Positions 1 through 6,067 of a stretch of 6,690 nt of DNA are shown here, piece by piece. The notes beneath the pieces were generated by a model, which was given only the letters and a program-made list of their open reading frames with translations, did not search any database and was not told the DNA's origin. The first letter of the stretch is position 1. Every line of letters begins with the position of its first letter. This DNA comes from EC70 sp018675395. Lineage in GTDB: Bacteria; Verrucomicrobiota; Verrucomicrobiia; Verrucomicrobiales; DEV007. The translations under genes and the position numbers were made by a program. Where the stretch lies: positions 1-6,690 of the forward strand of contig JABGYE010000287.1 of assembly GCA_018675395.1 (NCBI GenBank). Reading direction: 5' to 3'.

Positions 1-559
1 AAACAATGGTCAGTATGCCTTGAATGTAATCCGTAATAATTGCTGCGCTCATGCCGCCAGCTGCACCATAAATAACAAAAAGCAAAGCCACTACCGGGAT
101 AGCGAGATCAGAAGAGATCGATCCGGCAGTCCCAGCATCAATTAATGCTCCGGCACCCTTAAGCATTAATCCAATCTTTAGGGACAAACCAATGACTCCG
201 ATAATCGAAAAAAGAACAGCAACACTTGAACCAAACCTCAAAGCATAAACGTCCGCAGTCGTAATCGCTCTTAGCCTCCTGAATATAGGAGCTATTATCC
301 AATAAAAGGGTGTGCAAAAGAGCCAGAGCCACTGAAACCAAATTCCAGAAAGTCCATTTTTAAATGATGCAGAGGAAACGATAACGGCCTGATCCGATGC
401 AGTGCCCGTACCAAAGGCATGCATCATCATTATGCTCTTACCAAAACGTCTGGGCATGAAGAAATCTGAAGACGCCTTGATCCTCTTACCTATCTTAATC
501 CCAAGTAAAGTGATCCCAATCAGGTATATAATAATAACTCCTATATCAATAAAATGCAT
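1..559 (-). CDS. Sodium:solute symporter (SSS) family transporter, N-terminal part, runs off left edge
   Basis: Translation from the ATG at 559-557 stays open to the window edge and gives the first 186 residues of a polytopic membrane protein. Hydrophobic segments lie at about residues 5-23, 74-92, 112-132 and 152-170. Residues 168-186 read GGMSAAIITDYIQGILTIV, which matches the SSS signature of type GG..A...TD.IQ; YALRFG at 105-110 matches the usual Y..RFG segment before a further helix. SSS proteins move sugars, amino acids, organic acids or similar solutes with Na+ across the inner membrane. The full family length is about 450-600 residues, so more than half lies outside. The start is well supported: AAAGGGGAG (574 down to 566) lies six bases upstream, inside the end of the preceding dehydrogenase gene, and only two bases separate the genes, so the two are probably co-transcribed. 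The substrate cannot be told from this part. Confidence 0.88.
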   Translation of the reverse strand, partial: MHFIDIGVIIIYLIGITLLGIKIGKRIKASSDFFMPRRFGKSIMMMHAFGTGTASDQAVIVSSASFKNGLSGIWFQWLWLFCTPFYWIIAPIFRRLRAITTADVYALRFGSSVAVLFSIIGVIGLSLKIGLMLKGAGALIDAGTAGSISSDLAIPVVALLFVIYGAAGGMSAAIITDYIQGILTIV

Positions 560-561
560 GA

Positions 562-1428
562 TCAGCTCCCCTTTAGAGAGTCAGAGCTAAAGGCTTCCAT
601 TATTGCACTATTATCAACGCCTCCAAAGCCCCTACTCTCAATGCTTTCGAGAAGCTCCTTATGAAGGAGCGAAAAAGGAACAATGGCACCAGACCTTTCA
701 GATTCTTCTAAGATTAATTTCACATCCTTGATATGCTGACTAAGGAAGGCTTGAGGATCCTCATAATCACGTTTCACCATCCGGTCCCCTTTAGTTTTCA
801 TGACACCAGAACTGGCAGTGGTCTGCTTTAATATCGAAAGCGATTCCTCAGAACTAAATCCGAGCGATTCTGCGAACTGCAAACCCTCAGCAAGCACTGC
901 CCTGTTAAGACCAATCAATAAATTATGCACTAGCTTGAACTTGGAAGCATTGCCAAAGGATCCAAGATAAAAACTCTTCTCTGTGAGTGATCTAAAAAGG
1001 TCCCCCTGCCCTTCAATTATGTCCTTGTCGCCGGCAGTGAAAAGTGGCGCCTGTTTATTTCTTAGCAAGTCACTGGATCCAGCGATAGTCGCCTCAAGAT
1101 AAGTAACTCCTTGACCCATCAGATCATCATGTATTTTTACCATTTCGTCCGGAGATCCAGTACCAGTATCAATGACGATCTGCCCCGATCGAAAATGGGG
1201 GAGCGATTCGTTGACAATATCAGTCACTACCTGGCTAGTCGGAAGGCACAGAATTATTCTATCACAAAGAGAAAAGACTTCGCCAGGGTCAGAACAAAAC
1301 TGCACAAAATCTAACCCAACTGCACGAACATCATAGCCGAGGACTTGGAAACCGGAGCCTATTAATCTCTCGCTAACTGCTGTGCCCACTAGGCCCAATC
1401 CAATTAGCCCTATCTTCTCTTTATTCAT
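562..1428 (-). CDS. NAD(P)-dependent beta-hydroxyacid dehydrogenase, 3-hydroxyisobutyrate dehydrogenase-like
   Basis: The 288-residue product has the normal length of the 3-hydroxyisobutyrate / tartronate semialdehyde reductase family. Residues 7-20 hold the Rossmann motif GLIGLGLVG with GxGxxG at G10, G12 and G15. GNASKFKLVHN at 159-169 contains the expected catalytic Lys (K165) four residues before Asn (N169), as in the family. The C-terminal helical domain ends with HIKDVKLILEESERSG and a VDNSAI segment, also family-like. Such enzymes reversibly oxidise a beta-hydroxyacid to the semialdehyde in the cytoplasm. The substrate-binding segment, usually DAPVSGG, is instead EATIAGSS (112-119), so the substrate may be unusual and naming it 3-hydroxyisobutyrate dehydrogenase would be unsafe. 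It is the first gene of a two-gene operon with the SSS symporter, which suggests oxidation of the imported solute. The start is chosen because the Rossmann strand begins within six residues; there is no clear Shine-Dalgarno sequence upstream. Confidence 0.9.
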   Translation of the reverse strand: MNKEKIGLIGLGLVGTAVSERLIGSGFQVLGYDVRAVGLDFVQFCSDPGEVFSLCDRIILCLPTSQVVTDIVNESLPHFRSGQIVIDTGTGSPDEMVKIHDDLMGQGVTYLEATIAGSSDLLRNKQAPLFTAGDKDIIEGQGDLFRSLTEKSFYLGSFGNASKFKLVHNLLIGLNRAVLAEGLQFAESLGFSSEESLSILKQTTASSGVMKTKGDRMVKRDYEDPQAFLSQHIKDVKLILEESERSGAIVPFSLLHKELLESIESRGFGGVDNSAIMEAFSSDSLKGS

Positions 1429-1543
1429 TAATTACAAATGTATCCATACAATTGATAAAAGACCAATCAATCAAATCTATTCAATGCAAACCATACTCTA
1501 GAGAACCTTGATTAACATTTCCTTTACATTGAATCTCTTCTAA
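1429..1543. promoter_or_regulatory. Divergent intergenic region between dehydrogenase/symporter operon and molybdoenzyme gene
   Basis: This 115-base AT-rich gap lies between two divergent genes and must hold the promoters for both. Two small dyads are visible close to the dehydrogenase start: TGTAT-CC-ATACA at 1439-1450 and ATTGAT (1451-1456) facing ATCAAT (1466-1471). Read on the minus strand, TTGATT (1470-1465), sixteen bases, then TATGGA (1448-1443) is a weak promoter-like pair. If real, it would overlap both dyads, so these could be operator sites. No convincing promoter is seen for the plus-strand gene, and neither start has a good Shine-Dalgarno sequence. The dyads are seen; regulation is inferred. 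Confidence 0.35.
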
Positions 1544-2833
1544 GTGAATCATGGAAACCAGCATTACCCTTCTCCAATGAAAAGGCCGACCATCTCACCT
1601 GAAATCTATGACCAGCACAAACAGGTAACTCGTCGATACCTGATTGGGCTGGGACTGAGCGGAGTAGCCTCAATCACAGCAGAATCACTCAATGCCAAAG
1701 ATCGAGAGGACTCACCTGCTAATGAACCAGACTCAGAGTACCTGACTCCAAGCGAAGAATTTGAAACTGTAGAACGAGGAGATCCTCTCCCTTACAAATT
1801 ATCACTAGAGCAGCGCCTTAGAATCGGCATGGAACGCAAAACGTGGCGCCTGGATATTATCCCAGATCCGGACAGTGACCCGAAGGTCGAAAGCCCAATG
1901 TCACGAGAAAAGAACAACGCCCTATCATTTAAAGACCTCATGGAATTGGCCAAGAAAAAATCGGTGAAGTTCTTGAAGGTCATGACCTGCAACAACATGC
2001 AAACACCCCTAGGCATGGGGCTCTGGGAAGGAGTCCCTTTGCGTGATGTTATATGGAAATCAAATCCAAAATCAAATATTAGACGTGCGTTCTATTACGG
2101 CCATCATAACAATGATCCAAAACAAAAGTTCCAAAGCTCATTACCCATTGGTCGGGTCCTTGAAGACCCTCCTGGCGACCACCCAGTGATCCTATGCTAC
2201 AAATTGAATGGGCAATGGTTAAGCGGAGAGCGAGGAGGGCCGGTCCGCATGATTGTCCCTGAAGCTTACGGATTCAAATCCGTAAAATGGTTAAAATCAG
2301 TAATTCTCACTAATGAACCTGCCGCGAATGACACTTACGCCGATGGTAATAATGACATCGACAGCTGGATGAAAACGATGAGTCTATTCATTCATAAACC
2401 GGAAACTGCCAGGACTGGGCAAGCTATTCCGGTGACAGGAATAGCACAGGTCGGAGTCGGTGGACTGAGTAAGGTTCAGGTATGGATCAAACCGAAGAAC
2501 AAAGATTGGCCGAAAGATGATCGCTACTTCACAAAAGCTTCTTGGAAAAATGCAGAGATTTTGCCAGCACCAGATAACTGGGGAGTAGAGCTCCCCGAAG
2601 GTAAATTGCCCAAAAACGTTAGATTTTTCTCAGAAAAAGGAAAACCACAGCACTGGCCCATGCGTTACACCATCGCTCACTGGGCAACAGTTCTCAGGAA
2701 CATTGAGCCCGGAGAATATACGGTTTATTGCAGAACAATTGATGATAATGGAATTCCTCAGCCTTTGCCTAGGCCATTTAGGAAATCTGGGCGTAACGCC
2801 ATTGACGAATCACCACTGAACGTTCAATCCTAA
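1544..2833 (+). CDS. Tat-exported molybdopterin-dependent oxidoreductase, sulfite-oxidase fold
   Basis: The 429-residue product has a twin-arginine signal region TRRYLIGLGLSG at 29-40, followed by a mildly hydrophobic stretch, so export of a folded cofactor-bearing enzyme to the periplasm is likely. Residues about 98-255 match the sulfite oxidase molybdopterin domain: a central TCNNMQTP with putative Mo-ligand Cys149, LWEGVPLRDV at 160-169, and GGPVRMIVPEAYGFKSVKWL at 231-250. Residues about 285-405 match the C-terminal Mo-co dimerisation domain (VTGIAQVGVGGLSKVQVWI, and EYTVYCRTIDDNG at 391-403). No heme or cytochrome c domain is present, so electrons must pass to a separate carrier. The family oxidises sulfite or related sulfur compounds, but the Cys motif differs from the usual CAGN-R pattern and the substrate is unknown. 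The start is uncertain: GTG at 1544 gives the longest form, and ATG at 1577 (Met12) keeps the whole Tat motif. Neither has a clear ribosome-binding site. Confidence 0.85.
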   Translation: MNHGNQHYPSPMKRPTISPEIYDQHKQVTRRYLIGLGLSGVASITAESLNAKDREDSPANEPDSEYLTPSEEFETVERGDPLPYKLSLEQRLRIGMERKTWRLDIIPDPDSDPKVESPMSREKNNALSFKDLMELAKKKSVKFLKVMTCNNMQTPLGMGLWEGVPLRDVIWKSNPKSNIRRAFYYGHHNNDPKQKFQSSLPIGRVLEDPPGDHPVILCYKLNGQWLSGERGGPVRMIVPEAYGFKSVKWLKSVILTNEPAANDTYADGNNDIDSWMKTMSLFIHKPETARTGQAIPVTGIAQVGVGGLSKVQVWIKPKNKDWPKDDRYFTKASWKNAEILPAPDNWGVELPEGKLPKNVRFFSEKGKPQHWPMRYTIAHWATVLRNIEPGEYTVYCRTIDDNGIPQPLPRPFRKSGRNAIDESPLNVQS

Positions 2834-2876
2834 CAAATTTCTCAATTGGCCACCCTGATTAGAGCTCACAAAATAT

Positions 2877-2905
2877 TATTATAAAACAAATTAACATTTA
2901 TAATA
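2877..2905. repeat. Inverted repeat, 9-base perfect arms
   Basis: TATTATAAA at 2877-2885 is the exact reverse complement of TTTATAATA at 2897-2905, with an 11-base loop. CTCAC (2865-2869) and GTGAG (2906-2910) add an outer complementary pair, leaving a 7-base bulge on the left side. The arms carry TATAAT on both strands. There is no T-tract after it, so it is not a typical intrinsic terminator for the molybdoenzyme gene. An operator or a leader hairpin is possible; in AT-rich DNA some of this could be chance. Confidence 0.5.
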
Positions 2906-2937
2906 GTGAGGCTCACGCAATTAGATTTAAATGTTAA
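2891..2937. repeat. Inverted repeat, 10-base perfect arms, competing with the previous one
   Basis: TTAACATTTA at 2891-2900 is the exact reverse complement of TAAATGTTAA at 2928-2937, with 27 bases between. The left arm shares bases 2897-2900 with the right arm of the 2877-2905 repeat, so in an RNA the two hairpins could not both form fully. Whether any transcript contains both is unknown, since the candidate promoter lies within them. Confidence 0.5.
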
Positions 2938-2958
2938 ACGATTAACTGGAAAGACTTC

Positions 2959-4488
2959 ATGACCGCCAATAAAAATAACGTCCCCGAGTTCAGCGAACTA
3001 TCACTCTTTGACATTAGCCCATCACTCGCATCATTTCTACCTGAGGATTTTTGCACTTCGAATCAAATTGCATTACTCGATGACCCATCCTCGAAGGACA
3101 CGCAAAACATAAGAGTAGGCGTCCTAGACATAGAAGACCAAGATCTCATAGTCAAAGCACAGGAAATTATCGGAGAAAAGATCAAGCCCGTTCAACTCAA
3201 TGATTATGAAATAAGCAAGGCACTCTCTCTGATCTATAATATTGAAGCTGACTCAAATGCAGGCCCCAATCTGCAGTTGAACAGCTCATCAGAGATTGAC
3301 TTTTCTAAGGACCGCAAACCAAACCTCATTCTTCAAGACATATTAAGTGCCGCGCTTCAAAGAAGGGCCACAGATATCCACATAGAAAATTACAATGAAG
3401 ACGTGGACATGCGGCTAAGGATCGATGGAAATTTGCATCAGGTAACAACTTCACTTTCTCCGTCAAATATCCAGAGAGTCATTGCCTGCCTTAAAATTGT
3501 TTGTGATCTGGATCACTTAGAAAGAAAAAAGAGTCAGGACGGAAGATTTTCTGCCCAATATGATGACGGAGAACACTCCAGAAAAATAGACTTCAGGGCC
3601 TCAATCGTTCCAGGCAATCACGGCCAAGAAGCTGTAATTAGAGTCCTTGACCCTCACAGATTCATCTTGGATATAAATGAACTGGGAATGCCCGCGAACA
3701 TTCTCAACTCATACAAAAGAATCGTTAACTACCCTAACGGCCTTATCCTCACAACAGGACCAACGAGTTCGGGGAAGACCTCAACACTCTACGCGACCGT
3801 CCAGAGCCTCGTTAACAGAGGCCTCAAGATCATGACGGCTGAGGACCCCGTCGAATATGAAATGAACAAAGTGAATCAGAAGAGCATTGACGAATTCATG
3901 GACTTCTCAGATTACATCAGATCATTCCTAAGACAAAACCCAGACATTATTCTGGTCGGAGAAATTCGTGACCCGGAAACAGCCGAGATTGTCATCAAAG
4001 CCTCAACCACTGGTCACCTCGTTCTTAGCACACTCCACACCCGAAGCGCTATCGGCACAGTCTCGAGATTACGTAACCTGGACATTCCAGACGATTACAT
4101 TTCAGACAATCTGCTAGGAGCAATTGGACAAAGACTAGTCAGAAAGATTTGTGAGGAATGCAAAGAAGAAGACCCACAAACCGAAGAAATGTTATCCTTA
4201 TTCTACGATAGTAAGGCCAACGTAAAACACTATTACGGTAAGGGTTGTGAATCATGTGGTGGTTCAGGATACAAAGGAATGATTGGTATTTATGAGCTTT
4301 TCTTTCCGAACGAGGAAATTAGCACAGCCATAAGTACTGGGGCCTCGGTCGCTGAATTAAATAACATGGCAAAGGAACAGGGATTTGTACCACTCGTTGA
4401 CAACGCGCTCAACAAGGCACATGAAGGCCTCACTTCACTAGAAGAGATATCACTGAGGATAGGACCCAAGTTCCCCCACGCAAATTAA
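2959..4488 (+). CDS. GspE/PilB-type type II secretion / type IV pilus assembly ATPase
   Basis: The 509-residue product is a complete secretion ATPase. An N-terminal regulatory domain (about 10-95, T2SSE-N / MshEN-like, with the typical VGVLDIEDQDLI) is followed by ATDIHIENYNEDVDMRLRIDG (137-157), which starts the catalytic N2 domain. The C-terminal ATPase domain has Walker A GPTSSGKTST (267-276, Lys273), Asp box TAEDPVEY (293-300), Walker B DIILVGEIRD (329-338) and His box TTGHLVLSTLHT (350-361). Two CxxC pairs, C398/C401 and C430/C433, form the usual zinc-binding module of GspE and PilB. All key residues are intact, so it should be an active cytoplasmic hexamer that powers pseudopilus or pilus assembly at the inner membrane. 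GspE and PilB cannot be separated on this sequence alone. It stands without the usual gspF, gspG or pilC neighbours; a secreted peptidase gene follows 26 bases downstream. GGAAAG five bases upstream supports the start. Confidence 0.93.
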   Translation: MTANKNNVPEFSELSLFDISPSLASFLPEDFCTSNQIALLDDPSSKDTQNIRVGVLDIEDQDLIVKAQEIIGEKIKPVQLNDYEISKALSLIYNIEADSNAGPNLQLNSSSEIDFSKDRKPNLILQDILSAALQRRATDIHIENYNEDVDMRLRIDGNLHQVTTSLSPSNIQRVIACLKIVCDLDHLERKKSQDGRFSAQYDDGEHSRKIDFRASIVPGNHGQEAVIRVLDPHRFILDINELGMPANILNSYKRIVNYPNGLILTTGPTSSGKTSTLYATVQSLVNRGLKIMTAEDPVEYEMNKVNQKSIDEFMDFSDYIRSFLRQNPDIILVGEIRDPETAEIVIKASTTGHLVLSTLHTRSAIGTVSRLRNLDIPDDYISDNLLGAIGQRLVRKICEECKEEDPQTEEMLSLFYDSKANVKHYYGKGCESCGGSGYKGMIGIYELFFPNEEISTAISTGASVAELNNMAKEQGFVPLVDNALNKAHEGLTSLEEISLRIGPKFPHAN

Positions 4489-4514
4489 GGCAATTCACTA
4501 ATAATTCATAACTC

Positions 4515-5288
4515 ATGAAGCCAAATATCGACTCCATTAAAACGGCACTTGTATCAATATTCATGTCGATCTCATTGTCACTAAGTCATGGAGAATCAGT
4601 CACCTACAAAGACGGTAAGAAATCATGGAAATACGAAAAGGTTCAGATCCTCGGATGGAACCTGTACCTTGAAAAATCAATCAGCAAAGACAAAGAACTT
4701 AACGCCGTCATACAGAAGGAAGTGAGGGAAGGAATAGAACGATTCATTAAAATTGTACCACCCGACGCCATTAAATTTTTACAAACAATTCCTATATGGG
4801 CAAGCGATGAGCCGACTTACCCAATGAGAAAGAATGAGCGAGGAGTCATTCCATTCCATCGCGACAAGACTTGGCTCAGAGATCATGACCTCAATCCACA
4901 CATGGCACCCGGAGTACACATCATCAATCCAAGAGCCGCCCTGCTGGACCACAAAATCTTCGAGTGGGGCCCAATGACTATGCTTCACGAACTTGCACAC
5001 GCATATCACAATGTAAAATTGGGCCTCAGCAACCCTGAAATCAAGAAAGCGTATGGCAGCGCTATGGCCCGAGGACTTTATCTGAAAGTTCCAGATAGGA
5101 AATTCAAAAACAAGAAAGTCAAAGCCTACGCAGCATCAAACAAAGAAGAATATTTCGCCGAAGTCACGGAAGCCTATTTCGGTAAAAATGACTGGTTTCC
5201 ACATAACAGAAAAGAGCTCAAGGAATACGACCCAAAAGCATACCTAATGGTAGAAAAAGTCTGGGGAGTAACTAAAAACACTCCTTAA
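4515..5288 (+). CDS. Secreted zinc metallopeptidase-like protein, lethal-factor-like (gluzincin-type)
   Basis: The 257-residue product starts with a Sec signal peptide: a short charged start, hydrophobic ALVSIFMSISLSLS (11-24), and probable cleavage near SHG-ES (25-28). HELAHAYH at 158-165 is a HExxH zinc site (His158, Glu159, His162), and EEYFAEVTEAYFG at 211-223 lies about 50 residues later. That spacing and the E(F/Y)FAE motif resemble the anthrax lethal factor catalytic domain, in which the first Glu of such a motif is the third zinc ligand; here Glu212 is the best candidate. NRKELKEYDP (231-240) follows, as in related hypothetical secreted proteins that I associate with planctomycetes and Verrucomicrobia. 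Location is likely periplasmic or extracellular; the substrate is unknown and no toxin role is implied. It lies 26 bases after the secretion ATPase gene on the same strand, probably in one transcript. No clear Shine-Dalgarno sequence precedes the ATG. Confidence 0.82.
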   Translation: MKPNIDSIKTALVSIFMSISLSLSHGESVTYKDGKKSWKYEKVQILGWNLYLEKSISKDKELNAVIQKEVREGIERFIKIVPPDAIKFLQTIPIWASDEPTYPMRKNERGVIPFHRDKTWLRDHDLNPHMAPGVHIINPRAALLDHKIFEWGPMTMLHELAHAYHNVKLGLSNPEIKKAYGSAMARGLYLKVPDRKFKNKKVKAYAASNKEEYFAEVTEAYFGKNDWFPHNRKELKEYDPKAYLMVEKVWGVTKNTP

Positions 5289-5356
5289 GAGCCACATTAT
5301 TTCCAATTTCATTCTTGTGTTTGAAGACAAATCTTCTTGTAATGTTATGAGAGGAA
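5289..5356 (+). promoter_or_regulatory. Leader of the HU-like / reverse transcriptase operon with candidate promoter and palindrome
   Basis: This 68-base gap separates the peptidase gene from the HU-like gene. TTGTGT (5315-5320), 17 bases, then TGTAAT (5338-5343) is a plausible sigma-70-like promoter (three of six and five of six consensus bases). A perfect palindrome GAAGA-CAAA-TCTTC (5323-5336) sits in the spacer, and a direct repeat TTCTTGT occurs at 5312-5318 and 5334-5340. GAGAGG at 5349-5354 is only two bases from the ATG, which is unusually close for a ribosome-binding site. I found no long a1/a2-type complementary pair marking a retron msr-msd RNA here. The hairpin lacks a T-tract, so it is a poor terminator. 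Confidence 0.3.
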
Positions 5357-6067
5357 ATGTCAGGAACAACAATATCAGATAAGAGCCAGACGACGTTTCC
5401 AGTATCGTCCATTCAGAGTCTGCAAAGCGAAAAGACGCCCAGTTCCTTCAGCGCCCAGATCATTCGCGACATGTCAACAATGACTAGTCACAGCATCGAG
5501 AACGCAGCTGGAGTCATGGACGGATTCTGGGACTATGTGAGCAATCATAGAGTTAACTGGAGGAAGGACACGCATTGCCTGCAGATACCCAAGTTCGGAA
5601 CCTTCATTTTAAAGCCAAGATCGAAGACTTTCATCAAGAAACAGAAAATTGGAAAGATTAAATTCTTAAAGTCACAATTCATTTATCGTGACAAGGAAGG
5701 CAAATGGACAAAAAACGAAGTAGCAAAAGCACGCATCAACTTTTCGTTGAGCCCTTCCATTGATCTGAAATCATTACCTTCACCTCCATTCAATTCGACA
5801 TCAACTCAGTGGATTGAGAACTGGACAGGCAAAGGACATTCGAGGCTCTCATCAAAAAGAAGAATCTCAGTGTCCATCCATGAAATGACAGGAATCCCCT
5901 TGAAGGAAGTTCACGTCCTCCTCAATTGCCTATTTCGAGACACTCTGTTCGCGATAAAATCCAATGAGAAAGTCAATTTTGCAAAGCGTGGCACTTTTAT
6001 AAAAGGGAATAGAGTCAACTTCAAGGCCACTCCCAGCTTTGAAAGAAAATTTGGCCTCATCGAATGA
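5357..6067 (+). CDS. Basic protein with two HU/IHF-like folds, probable partner of the downstream reverse transcriptase
   Basis: This 236-residue gene has no name I recognise. Two segments read like HU-fold units. The first (about 33-108) has IIRDMSTMT helices, then LQIPKFGTFILKPR at 75-88, the HU-type GFGTF turn. The second (about 167-234) is clearer: RISVSIHEMTGIPLKEVHVL as the paired helices, NEKVNFAKRGTFI (203-215) as the first strands, and VNFKATPSFERKFG (220-233) as the last strand and helix. In both, the long arm that normally follows GTF and grips DNA is missing or replaced. The first 32 residues are Ser/Thr/Gln-rich and probably unstructured; the middle (about 110-165) is a linker. 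The protein is rich in Lys and Arg, with no signal peptide or membrane segment, so a cytoplasmic nucleic-acid-binding or adaptor role is inferred. The stop overlaps the RT start (ATGA, 6064-6067), implying coupled translation and a shared function. HU assignment is by eye and moderate. Confidence 0.7.
   Translation: MSGTTISDKSQTTFPVSSIQSLQSEKTPSSFSAQIIRDMSTMTSHSIENAAGVMDGFWDYVSNHRVNWRKDTHCLQIPKFGTFILKPRSKTFIKKQKIGKIKFLKSQFIYRDKEGKWTKNEVAKARINFSLSPSIDLKSLPSPPFNSTSTQWIENWTGKGHSRLSSKRRISVSIHEMTGIPLKEVHVLLNCLFRDTLFAIKSNEKVNFAKRGTFIKGNRVNFKATPSFERKFGLIE
6024..6057 (+). repeat. Inverted repeat just upstream of the RT start
   Basis: AGGCCA (6024-6029) and TGGCCT (6052-6057) are exact reverse complements with a 22-base loop that itself contains CTTT-G-AAAG. 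The right arm ends six bases before the RT ATG. It lies in coding sequence, so it could be chance. If it folds in the mRNA, it would sit next to the RT start, which has no Shine-Dalgarno sequence, and translation of the upstream gene would have to open it. Confidence 0.25.

Larger units (their letters stand above)
2834..2958. promoter_or_regulatory. Intergenic region with nested inverted repeats and candidate promoter for the ATPase gene
   Basis: This 125-base gap is very AT-rich in its middle. It contains a perfect -10-like TATAAT at 2899-2904 on the plus strand, with no good -35 at normal spacing. The likely transcription start would fall near 2911, inside a dyad GTGAG-G-CTCAC at 2906-2916; a further CTCAC lies at 2865-2869. 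The -10 lies in one arm of an inverted repeat (2877-2905) and overlaps a second one (2891-2937), listed separately. GGAAAG at 2948-2953, five bases before the ATG at 2959, is a reasonable ribosome-binding site. The arrangement suggests regulated transcription of the ATPase-peptidase pair, but the regulator is unknown. Confidence 0.4.

Noticed and set aside
402..590. Plus-strand open frame opposite the symporter gene
   Set aside because: It is the reverse shadow of the symporter and dehydrogenase genes, which have clear family motifs; the predicted peptide resembles no protein and has no own ribosome-binding site.
1111..1314. Plus-strand open frame inside the dehydrogenase gene
   Set aside because: It is fully contained within and opposite to a well-supported gene, with no motif or start signal.
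5323..5336. Hairpin as a terminator for the ATPase-peptidase transcript
   Set aside because: The stem has only five base pairs and no run of T follows; an operator reading is more plausible, though still weak.
5994..6005. Perfect 12-base palindrome CTTTTATAAAAG
   Set aside because: It lies inside the HU-like coding sequence (residues GTFIKG) and is explained by codon choice for Phe-Ile-Lys; nothing else nearby supports a site.
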